From NCBI GenBank assembly GCA_900321865.1, contig ONXP01000022.1, positions 1-5,292 of the forward strand: DNA of 5,292 nt. The letters run 5' to 3'. Below are positions 1 to 5,292 of the stretch, piece after piece (position 1 is the first letter of the stretch; each line of letters starts with the position of its first letter). A model generated the notes under the pieces. It made no database searches. It was given only the letters and a program-made list of their open reading frames with translations, and was not told the DNA's origin. This stretch comes from an uncultured Elusimicrobia bacterium (lineage in GTDB: Bacteria > RUG730). The position numbers and the translations under genes were made by a program.

Positions 1-95
1 AATGCCCCAAGATTATAAGAGCTAAACAAATTCACCAAAAATGCAAAAACTAAAAAAATACTAACCTTTTTATCCCTAAAAAATTTTGTTTGCAT
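1..95 (-). CDS. N-terminal fragment of a secreted or envelope protein (signal peptide only)
   Basis: The minus strand opens with ATG at 95-93 and stays open to the window edge (31 codons plus 2 nt). The peptide begins MQTKFFRDKKVSIFLVFAF and ends near SSYNLGA. It shows a basic n-region (K4, R7, K9, K10), a hydrophobic core at about residues 11-25, and a polar stretch with small residues that could hold a signal peptidase I site at the window edge. No lipobox cysteine is visible in this part. The start is supported by an AAGGAGA Shine-Dalgarno 7 nt upstream. The gene is divergent from the kdsD cluster. Mature protein and function lie outside the window and cannot be named. That it is a real exported-protein gene is inferred from the joint presence of a strong ribosome site and a signal-peptide-like sequence. 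Confidence 0.72.
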   Translation of the reverse strand, partial: MQTKFFRDKKVSIFLVFAFLVNLFSSYNLGA

Positions 96-101
96 TGGAT
101 T

Positions 102-108
102 TCTCCTT
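102..108 (-). promoter_or_regulatory. Strong Shine-Dalgarno of the left-edge minus-strand gene
   Basis: Read on the minus strand, the sequence is AAGGAGA followed by 6-7 nt and then ATG at 95. It is the best anti-SD match in the window, and it is what makes the short truncated reading frame at 1-95 believable as a gene start. Confidence 0.75.
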
Positions 109-191
109 AAAAATTTTTATAAAAATCTGATTTTCTTATTATTGTATTTTTTTTTATGTTTTAGTATGCGAATTTTTGGAGGATTTTAGTG

Positions 192-233
192 AAAAGTTAA
201 AACTTTTTTATTCTTGAAAAAGTTTTAACTTTT
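192..233. repeat. Perfect 17-bp inverted repeat (hairpin) with 8-nt loop
   Basis: The arm at 192-208 (AAAAGTTAAAACTTTTT) is the exact reverse complement of 217-233. The loop at 209-216 is TATTCTTG. Two G-T wobbles (191/234 and 190/235) could extend it. Neither strand has an uninterrupted T-run directly after the stem, so it does not look like a typical intrinsic terminator. The stem is almost all A-T with a single G-C-type pair at two places. It could be an RNA hairpin or a dyad bound by a protein. A perfect 17-bp match is longer than I would expect by chance even at this base composition, but I have not calculated the odds. Confidence 0.75.
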
Positions 234-235
234 TG

Positions 236-259
236 GCTCTCTCTTATTCTTGAAGAGGC
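236..259. repeat. Second, imperfect hairpin with the same ATTCTTG loop
   Basis: Two G-C pairs (236/259, 237/258), a bulge at 238-240, then CTCTT (241-245) pairing with AAGAG (253-257) close a 7-nt loop ATTCTTG at 246-252. An outer AACTTT (227-232) can pair with AAAGTT (263-268). The loop ATTCTTG is identical to 210-216 of the preceding hairpin, within a shared 11-mer TTATTCTTGAA at 208-218 and 244-254. The outer pairing competes with the right arm of the first hairpin, so the two could be alternative structures. On the plus strand it is followed by a broken T-rich stretch, so a weak terminator is another reading. Confidence 0.45.
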
Positions 260-280
260 TTTAAAGTTTTTATAAATCTT

Positions 281-412
281 AAAAAAACCTGTTAATTTTA
301 ATTAGATTTCAAACTATCTCTTTGTCCTATGAAGAAACTTCAAAATTTGGAGATTTGTTCTAGTGAATTAAAAAAAATCAAAAAAACTTGGTTAATTTCA
401 ACCTCAGATTTA
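281..412 (+). repeat. Degenerate direct repeat pair (weak)
   Basis: The segment at 281-309 (starting AAAAAAACCTGTTAATTTTA) resembles 380-412 (starting AAAAAAAACTTGGTTAATTT; both continue to an AGATTT), about 100 nt apart. A separate exact 13-mer, AAAGTTTTTATAA, occurs at 263-275 and 469-481. The similarity is patchy and in low-complexity AT-rich DNA, so chance is a serious alternative. If real, it would suggest an old duplication within a decaying sequence. Confidence 0.2.
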
Positions 413-729
413 TCTTTTAGAAAAGATTAAAATTTGACATTTGCCTTAGGTTTAAACTAAAAAGTAGAAAAGTTTTTATAATTTAAGTGAGATTTTTGAA
501 GCTGTTATGAAAAAAATTAGCTAAAAACAATACATCAAATTTTGAGATCCACACAAAAATAAAGGTAAAATCAAAATCTAACTAAAATTTTATTCTTCAC
601 AAAAAATCAAAATATATATAAAATTAATCTTTATTTATTATAAGTTATAAAAATTTTGGATTTAAACTTTTTAAAATGTTAAAAACAAAATTTTTTGTCA
701 AAATTTCATAAAAGGTTAATAAAATTAAA

Positions 730-1686
730 ATGAAACAAAAAATACTTGAAACCATAAGAAAAGTTATTTCTATAGAAATAGAAACTCTTTTAGACATAAA
801 AAATAATATTGATGAATCTTTTTATTATGCGATAGACTTAATTTATAAATCAAAAGGAAAAATAGTTTTAATAGGTGTAGGAAAATCCGGATTAATTGCC
901 AAAAAAATGGTTGCGACATTTATTTCTACTGGAACAAAAGCTGTTTTTCTTCATCCTGTGGAAGCTATGCACGGAGATTTAGGCATAATAGATGAAAATG
1001 ATATTGCTATTATTCTAAGTAAATCTGGGAATTCCCCTGAAATAATATCAATTTTGCCATTTATAAAAATTCCAATAATTGCTATGACATCTAACAAAAA
1101 TTCTATTCTTGCTAAAAAAAGTGATATTCTTTTATATTTGCCGATAAAAAGAGAAGCCTGTCCAATAGGCCTTGCCCCAACATCTAGCACTACAGCGATG
1201 CTAGCTATTGGCGATGCTATGGCTGCAACTTTAATAAAAATGAAAAATTTTACAAAAGATAATTTTGCTAAATTTCATCCTGGAGGCGAGTTAGGAAAAA
1301 AATTATTACTAAAAGTAGACGATATAATGCGAAAAGATGAAAAAAATTCATATATTTATATAGATTCCAGTATAGAAAATTTGTTTCTAACTATAAATCA
1401 AAAAATGATGGGGGCAGTTGCTGTTATAAATAAAAATAACGATCTTTTAGGAATAATAACAGATTATGATATTAGAAAAATTTTTAGGGATAAAAAGGAT
1501 ATTTATAAAATAAAAGTAGAAGAAATTATGAATAAAAATCCAATTTTTGTATACAGGGATGATTTAGCATATTCTGCATTAGAATTTATGGAAAAAAGAA
1601 TTAAACCTATATCTGTTTTGGCGGTATTAGATAGGGAAACGAAAAAGTTTGTTGGGATGCTTCATATTCATGACATTATAGGGTAA
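730..1686 (+). CDS. kdsD: Arabinose 5-phosphate isomerase, KpsF/GutQ (KdsD) family
   Basis: This cytosolic enzyme converts ribulose 5-phosphate to arabinose 5-phosphate, the first committed precursor of Kdo for LPS. The 318 residues have the normal family layout: an SIS domain at about 35-175 and two CBS domains at about 199-253 and 265-317. Visible motifs are GVGKSG (49-54), HPVEAMHGDLG (75-85), SKSG (97-100), REACPIGLAPTSSTT (141-155), FHPGGELG (182-189) and GIITDYD in CBS1 (241-247). Lys52, Glu104, Glu142 and His183 align, with one 3-residue loop shortening, to the E. coli KdsD residues known as catalytic (K59, E111, E152, H193), so the enzyme should be active. ATG at 730 is chosen because a stop lies 21 nt upstream in frame and the next Met is residue 60. 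Its ribosome site is poor: AAAGG at 711-715 is 14 nt away. It heads the plus-strand cluster. GutQ or a capsule-dedicated KpsF are paralogue alternatives; the LPS neighbour favours KdsD. Confidence 0.93.
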   Translation: MKQKILETIRKVISIEIETLLDIKNNIDESFYYAIDLIYKSKGKIVLIGVGKSGLIAKKMVATFISTGTKAVFLHPVEAMHGDLGIIDENDIAIILSKSGNSPEIISILPFIKIPIIAMTSNKNSILAKKSDILLYLPIKREACPIGLAPTSSTTAMLAIGDAMAATLIKMKNFTKDNFAKFHPGGELGKKLLLKVDDIMRKDEKNSYIYIDSSIENLFLTINQKMMGAVAVINKNNDLLGIITDYDIRKIFRDKKDIYKIKVEEIMNKNPIFVYRDDLAYSALEFMEKRIKPISVLAVLDRETKKFVGMLHIHDIIG

Positions 1687-1690
1687 AATT

Positions 1691-2728
1691 TTGGAAAAAG
1701 AAAATATAAAAAAAATTTTAATAATCCAAACTGCATTTTTAGGCGATATTGTTTTGACAATTCCATTAATAAATAATGTAAAAAAAATGTTTTTTAGTAG
1801 CAAAATTTATGTTTTAACCACGCCTATAGGACAGAAAATTTTAAAATATCAAAAAGTAGTAGATAATATTTTAGTATATGACAAAAAAGGTAAAGATAAA
1901 GGATTCTTTAAATTTTTGGATTTTGTTAATATTTTAAAAGTTTTTAATTTTGATATTGTTTTATGTCCTCATCGATCTTTTAGATCAGGAATGCTTTGTT
2001 TTCTATCCGGTATAAAAACAAGATACGGTTTTTCGAATAGTCAAATTAAATTTTGTTTTAACAAAATAGTTCCATTCAAAAAAGATTTGTATGAATTAGA
2101 AAGAAATCTTTATTTCTTACAAGATTTTCAAGAAAATTTTGATATAAATACTCTTGATAAAACCATTAATTTCCCATTAAATAATGAAAAAGAAAAAAAC
2201 TCCTTTTACTTGTTAAAAAAATATTTAAATAAAAGCATTATTACTATTCATGTCTCTTCTAGGTGGAAAACTAAAAAATGGCCTTATAAAAATTTTATAA
2301 AAGTAATAGAATATTTTTCTAAAAAAAATTTTTTAGTTACAGTCTTGGGCGATAAAAAAAAAGATATAGAAATAAACCAATACTTATTATCAAATCAAAA
2401 TAATACAAATATAATAAATTTGATTGGCAAAACCTCGATAGATGACTTAATATCTATTATTAGAAATTCTAATATTTACATAACTAACGATTCTGGTCCT
2501 ATGCATATAGCGGCAGCATTAAATATTCCAATAGTTGCGATATTTGGGCCAACAACTAAAAGTTTAGGCTTTTTCCCATATACTCAAAAAGCAATTGTTT
2601 TAGAAAAAAAAGTACATTGCAGACCTTGCTCCAAACACGGAGGAGATACTTGCAAAAAAGGACATTTCGATTGTATGAATAAAATTTCTTATGAAGAAGT
2701 AATAGAAGCTACTCTAAAATTATTATAA
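1691..2728 (+). CDS. waaF: GT9 glycosyltransferase, lipopolysaccharide heptosyltransferase II type
   Basis: This is an inner-membrane-associated GT-B enzyme of family GT9, expected to transfer a heptose (or related sugar) from an ADP-sugar to the Kdo-lipid A core. At 345 residues it is of normal length. The N-terminal half starts with KKILIIQTAFLGDIVLT (7-23), the family's GD motif near the acceptor site. The C-terminal half has HVSSRWKTKKWP (187-198), TNDSGPMHIAAAL (265-277) and FGPT (285-288), the donor-binding signatures. A Cys/His cluster follows: C310, C313, H316, C321, H325, C328, then M329, a pattern seen in many GT9 proteins. The start is TTG: it keeps the conserved first strand, the next in-frame Met is residue 33, and AGGG at 1680-1683 lies 7 nt upstream. 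It begins 4 nt after the kdsD stop, so translation is probably coupled. The fold is certain; the exact sugar is not, since ADP-heptose genes are not visible here. Confidence 0.85.
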   Translation: MEKENIKKILIIQTAFLGDIVLTIPLINNVKKMFFSSKIYVLTTPIGQKILKYQKVVDNILVYDKKGKDKGFFKFLDFVNILKVFNFDIVLCPHRSFRSGMLCFLSGIKTRYGFSNSQIKFCFNKIVPFKKDLYELERNLYFLQDFQENFDINTLDKTINFPLNNEKEKNSFYLLKKYLNKSIITIHVSSRWKTKKWPYKNFIKVIEYFSKKNFLVTVLGDKKKDIEINQYLLSNQNNTNIINLIGKTSIDDLISIIRNSNIYITNDSGPMHIAAALNIPIVAIFGPTTKSLGFFPYTQKAIVLEKKVHCRPCSKHGGDTCKKGHFDCMNKISYEEVIEATLKLL

Positions 2729-2732
2729 AGGA
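2727..2732 (+). promoter_or_regulatory. Ribosome binding site of the amidase, overlapping the upstream stop
   Basis: AAAGGA lies 9 nt before ATG 2742 and shares bases with the TAA stop (2726-2728) of the glycosyltransferase gene. It fixes the amidase start and suggests that ribosomes finishing the upstream gene can reinitiate. Confidence 0.6.
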
Positions 2733-2741
2733 CTTTTTTAT

Positions 2742-4217
2742 ATGCACAATTTTTGCAAAAAATTTTTTATTTTCTTTATTTTGTTTATTGTTCTATGCTC
2801 TTTTATGTTTGCAAATAGAAGAAAGACTTTAGAAAAAGAATTTTTTTATAAAATAAAAGTTGAATATGATAACAAAAACAAAACCTGTATCGTTTTTCTC
2901 TTAAATAATAATATTTATATAAACTTAAAAAATATTGCTAAATTTTATCGATCTGAAATTGTATATAAACAATTATCTAGAGAAATTTTATTAACATTTC
3001 ATAATAAAAAAGTAAATTCTTCAAAAAATATAAAAATAAATATAGGCTCTATTTATGCTTATCTTGATGAAAAAGAAATAATTTTAGAAAGAATTCCCTT
3101 TATATATGGATCTGATGTTTTTATCCCACTATCTTTTTTAACAAATGAAAACTTTAATGATTTTTTAAATTCTTATACATATTTTGATCGTGAAAAATCG
3201 ATTCTTTTTATAAAAACACAAAAATTTTTACAAAAAAATAATATATCGCCAGAAACCTTAAAACAAAATATTGAACAAAATAATAAAAATATTTCAAAGA
3301 AAAATATAAAGAAGAATAGCATTGCAAATTTAGATTTTGATAATGATGTCAATTATAAACAAAATTTTGATTTAATATCTGAAATTACTAAAAATAATTT
3401 AGAAAATTCAATAAAAGCTGAAGAGACAATACAACCTATTAATACTATTTACAATTTGAAAGAAAATACTGAAGAAAATATTATAACTAATCTCAAAAAT
3501 ACTACTGATAAAATTAATATTTCCACATCAGATAAAAAAATAAATAATGGCATAAATAAAATTCATACTATTATTCTAGATCCTGGACACGGAGGAAAAG
3601 ATCCAGGAGCAACCTATCATGGTATTAATGAAAAAAATATAACATTAGACATCACAACTAAAATAAAAAATATTTTAGAAAAAGAATATAAAAAGTCTGT
3701 ATTTTTAACTAGAGAAAGCGATATTTTTATATCTTTAGAAGATAGAGTTAAAAAAGCTAATGATCTAAAAGGAGATATTTTTTTAAGTATACACATAAAT
3801 GCTGCTCCAAATAAAAAAGATAAAAATGGTTTTGAAATTTATTATTTATCAGAAAAAGTTTCGGATAAAGAAGCGGAAAAAGTTGCAAAAAGAGAAAATG
3901 TATTTTTAGATATGAATACAACTAATGTAAATCAAATTCTCTGGTCAATGAAATTAAATGAATATACCAATCAGTCTAGTAAACTTTCTCATTTTGTAGA
4001 TAAAAATATCAATTCAGATTTGCAAGAAATGAATAATAATGGAATAAAAAGGGCTGGTTTTTTCGTTTTAAAAGGTGTAAAAATGCCATCTATACTTTTA
4101 GAAATAGGATATTTGTCAAATAAAAAAGAATTGTCAAATATTTTAAATCAAAAATTTCAAGAAGATTTAGCTAAAATTATAGCTAAATCAATAATAGAAT
4201 ACGAAAATGAGCCTTAA
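2742..4217 (+). CDS. Secreted N-acetylmuramoyl-L-alanine amidase (Amidase_3) with copper-amine-oxidase-N-like domain
   Basis: This zinc hydrolase is expected to cut the amide bond between N-acetylmuramic acid and the stem peptide L-Ala in periplasmic peptidoglycan, typically during cell separation or turnover. Of 491 residues, 1-24 form a signal peptide (K6, K7, hydrophobic core 8-23, possible cleavage after MFA). Cys19 is preceded by Leu, so it is a poor lipobox. Residues about 35-158 look like a copper-amine-oxidase N-terminal-like domain: beta-rich, ending in VFIPLSFL (126-133). Residues about 162-272 are a low-complexity Asn/Lys/Ile linker. The catalytic domain at about 275-488 has IILDPGHGGKDPGA (277-290), Glu297, SIHINAAP (349-356) and LLEIGYLSN (452-460), giving zinc ligands His283, Glu297, His351 and catalytic Glu454. 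All key residues are present. It follows the glycosyltransferase gene by 13 nt and overlaps tcdA by 11 nt. It is AmiA/B/C-like in function, but the N-terminal domain is not the AMIN domain of E. coli AmiC. Confidence 0.92.
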   Translation: MHNFCKKFFIFFILFIVLCSFMFANRRKTLEKEFFYKIKVEYDNKNKTCIVFLLNNNIYINLKNIAKFYRSEIVYKQLSREILLTFHNKKVNSSKNIKINIGSIYAYLDEKEIILERIPFIYGSDVFIPLSFLTNENFNDFLNSYTYFDREKSILFIKTQKFLQKNNISPETLKQNIEQNNKNISKKNIKKNSIANLDFDNDVNYKQNFDLISEITKNNLENSIKAEETIQPINTIYNLKENTEENIITNLKNTTDKINISTSDKKINNGINKIHTIILDPGHGGKDPGATYHGINEKNITLDITTKIKNILEKEYKKSVFLTRESDIFISLEDRVKKANDLKGDIFLSIHINAAPNKKDKNGFEIYYLSEKVSDKEAEKVAKRENVFLDMNTTNVNQILWSMKLNEYTNQSSKLSHFVDKNINSDLQEMNNNGIKRAGFFVLKGVKMPSILLEIGYLSNKKELSNILNQKFQEDLAKIIAKSIIEYENEP

Positions 4218-4893
4218 TAAAATATATTCTAGAACTGCAATCCTTTTAGGTGAAAAAAATATAGAAAAATTAAATAATGCCAAAGTTTTAATTCTTGGAC
4301 TTGGAGGTGTGGGTGGAATTTGTATGGAAATTTTGGCTAGATCTGGAATACAAAATTTCACCTTAGTAGATAACGATATTTTTGAAGAAACCAACTTAAA
4401 CAGACAAATTTTATCAACTATAAAAAACATATCAAAGCCCAAAGTCTTAATTGCAAAAAAAAGGCTCCTCCATATAAACCCTGAAATAAAAGTAAAACTT
4501 CATAAAAAATTCGCCGATATTAACAATATAAAATCTTTAACCAAAAATATCGATATAGTTATAGATGCAATAGATAGTCCAAAGGCAAAATTGGAAATAT
4601 TAGCTTTTTTGTATAATAAAAAAATTAAAGTTTTTTCATCTATGGGAGCAGGTTTTACTACTGATATAACATCTATAAAAATCGATGATATTTCCAAAAC
4701 TAAAAATTGTAAACTAGCGAAATACATTAGAAAAAATTTAAAAAAATATAATATATTTTCTGGAATAAAAGTCGTATATTCCGACGAATTAAGAAAATTT
4801 AAAAGAGAAAATTGTATAGGATCTATAGCAACTATTACTAATGCCTTTGGAATTTTTTTAGCAGATCTTGTGATAAACGAAATTATAAAATAA
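4207..4893 (+). CDS. tcdA: tRNA threonylcarbamoyladenosine dehydratase (TcdA/CsdL), ThiF/MoeB E1-like family
   Basis: TcdA uses ATP to cyclise the t6A modification at position 37 of ANN-decoding tRNAs to ct6A. The 228 residues show the family start YSRTAILLGEKNIEKL (7-22), the nucleotide loop GLGGVGG (31-37), Asp55 in LVDND, the NLNRQI arginine finger region (63-68, Arg66), Lys79, DAIDS (120-124) and SSMGAG (144-149). SKTKNCKLAKYIRK (163-176), VVYSDE (189-194) and GSIA (205-208) match the TcdA subfamily rather than ThiF or MoeB. No CxxC zinc pair is seen, which also fits TcdA. It is about 40 residues shorter than the E. coli protein at the C terminus and lacks an obvious membrane tail. ATG 4207 lies inside the amidase gene (11-nt overlap) with no good Shine-Dalgarno, so translation likely depends on coupling. 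A CsdA/CsdE-like sulfur-transfer partner is not in the window. A generic E1-like adenylyltransferase is the alternative. Confidence 0.88.
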   Translation: MSLNKIYSRTAILLGEKNIEKLNNAKVLILGLGGVGGICMEILARSGIQNFTLVDNDIFEETNLNRQILSTIKNISKPKVLIAKKRLLHINPEIKVKLHKKFADINNIKSLTKNIDIVIDAIDSPKAKLEILAFLYNKKIKVFSSMGAGFTTDITSIKIDDISKTKNCKLAKYIRKNLKKYNIFSGIKVVYSDELRKFKRENCIGSIATITNAFGIFLADLVINEIIK

Positions 4894-4895
4894 AG

Positions 4896-5292
4896 CTAAA
4901 AAATATATTCTCTAGCAATATTTTTAGAAATATTAAAATTTTTACATACTAAATCTAAAAATAATTTTTCTTTTTCTTTAAAAATCTCTATAGTATTTAT
5001 TTTATTCGTCTTCTCAAAAATTCCATTAATCATTCCATCTTTCAAAAATATAATTTTATTAAAATATTTGTAAGCTAATTTTATGTCGTGCAAAATAACG
5101 AAAAATGCTGTTCCAGAAGAATAAAATAATTTAAAAATATGCAATATTTCAAATTTGTAATTAATATCTAAATTAGCCAAACTTTCATCAAGAAACAAAA
5201 TTTTAGGATTTTTTAACATTCCTTGTGCCAATAAAACTCTCTGCAATTCTCCCTGTGATAAATCTAAAATATGCTTTTTTTGTTCTATAAAT
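4896..5292 (-). CDS. ABC transporter ATP-binding protein, C-terminal part (FecE/BtuD-like)
   Basis: The frame is open from the right window edge to a TAG at 4898-4896, giving 131 residues; the N-terminal half with Walker A lies outside. In order: signature LSQGE (5261-5247), then LQRVLLAQGMLKNPK, Walker B ILFLDE with catalytic Glu (5186-5184), D-loop SLANLD, and the H-loop VILHD (His at 5090-5088) followed by KIIFLKDG. The order, the LDINYKFEIL segment after the D-loop and the LHDIKLAYKY run resemble ATPases that energise uptake of iron-siderophore, haem or cobalamin (FecE/BtuD/HmuV). The exact substrate cannot be told. The usual Pro after the Walker B Glu is Ser here (LDES). A TTG at 5246 could be mistaken for a start, but it falls inside the signature region, so the true start is upstream of the window. 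It converges on tcdA with a 2-nt gap. Confidence 0.9.
   Translation of the reverse strand, partial: FIEQKKHILDLSQGELQRVLLAQGMLKNPKILFLDESLANLDINYKFEILHIFKLFYSSGTAFFVILHDIKLAYKYFNKIIFLKDGMINGIFEKTNKINTIEIFKEKEKLFLDLVCKNFNISKNIAREYIF

Larger units (their letters stand above)
96..729. other. Long AT-rich intergenic region between divergent genes
   Basis: About 630 nt separate the minus-strand gene start at 95 from kdsD at 730. Both strands were read. No reading frame has a plausible ribosome site and family-like protein; the longest ATG frame noticed is 33 codons (329-430) with no Shine-Dalgarno. No tRNA-like T-arm or known riboswitch core was recognised. It must contain the promoters of the two divergent genes, but no well-spaced -35/-10 pair stands out; a perfect TATAAT at 477-482 lacks a matching -35. 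It holds a strong inverted repeat (192-233), a second hairpin with the same loop (236-259), and weakly similar segments at 281-309 and 381-412. It may be a long regulated leader, a non-coding RNA locus, or the remains of a decayed gene; the sequence alone does not decide. Confidence 0.7.

Noticed and set aside
178-202. GGAGG followed by GTG (189-191) as a plus-strand gene start
   Set aside because: The frame stops after three codons (GTG AAA AGT TAA).
329-430. 33-codon ATG frame in the intergenic region (begins MKKLQNLEICSSELKK)
   Set aside because: There is no Shine-Dalgarno, it is short, and nothing in it resembles a known small protein.
434-482. TTGACA at 434-439 and TATAAT at 477-482 as a promoter
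   Set aside because: Both hexamers are perfect, but the gap is 37 nt, far from the usual 16-18, and neither has a good partner; such hexamers are common in this composition.
96-729. tRNA, riboswitch or CRISPR array in the gap
   Set aside because: No T-arm-like GGTTCGAATCC, no cloverleaf, no recognised riboswitch core and no regularly spaced identical repeats were seen.
951-1190. 79-codon minus-strand reading frame inside kdsD
   Set aside because: It is antisense to the conserved SIS domain, has no ribosome site, and its protein resembles no family.
4188-4442. 84-codon minus-strand reading frame over the amidase end and tcdA start
   Set aside because: It lies antisense to the highly conserved nucleotide-binding loop of tcdA and has no ribosome site or recognisable product.
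4500-4727. 75-codon minus-strand reading frame inside tcdA
   Set aside because: It is a shadow of tcdA; the hydrophobic look comes from antisense of Lys/Asp/Ile codons.
4917-4943. Hairpin AATATTT-TTAG-AAATATT followed by AAAATTTTT as a terminator for the plus-strand cluster
   Set aside because: The stem is only A-T pairs, lies inside the ABC ATPase gene, and the T-run is short and not adjacent to the stem.
5244-5246. TTG as the start of the right-edge minus-strand gene
   Set aside because: The frame continues upstream through the ABC signature LSQGE to the window edge, so this codon is an internal Leu.

Overview
The window comes from a very AT-rich bacterial genome (well under 30% G+C by eye, not computed). 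The coding content points to a Gram-negative (diderm), probably host-associated organism. There is a Kdo-pathway arabinose 5-phosphate isomerase, a GT9 heptosyltransferase-type enzyme of LPS core assembly and a periplasmic peptidoglycan amidase. Codon use is strongly A/T-biased and Lys/Asn/Ile-rich in all genes, so nothing looks recently transferred. The gene set and composition would fit groups such as Endomicrobia/Elusimicrobiota, Fusobacteria-like or spirochaete-like lineages. This is a guess from composition; I could not test it.

Layout. Positions 1-95 hold the 5' end of a minus-strand gene whose product starts with a clear signal peptide; it has the best Shine-Dalgarno in the window and runs off the left edge. 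Positions 96-729 are a long non-coding stretch. It contains a 17-bp perfect inverted repeat at 192-233, a second imperfect hairpin carrying the same loop sequence, and weak degenerate repeats. Positions 730-4893 are a tight plus-strand cluster: kdsD (KpsF/GutQ family), a GT9 glycosyltransferase (waaF-like, TTG start), a secreted N-acetylmuramoyl-L-alanine amidase (Amidase_3), and tcdA (ThiF/E1-like tRNA t6A dehydratase). The junctions are +4 nt, +13 nt and an 11-nt overlap, which suggests one transcript. Positions 4896-5292 hold the C-terminal part of an ABC transporter ATPase on the minus strand, convergent with tcdA with only 2 nt between the stop codons.

How they work together. KdsD makes the arabinose 5-phosphate used to build Kdo, the GT9 enzyme adds sugars to the LPS inner core, and the amidase remodels peptidoglycan. 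The first three genes therefore form a cell-envelope module. tcdA is a tRNA-modification gene that appears to share their transcript without an obvious functional link. I see no CRISPR array, mobile element, rRNA or tRNA, and no convincing undescribed system. The least explained part is the hairpin-bearing region at 96-729.
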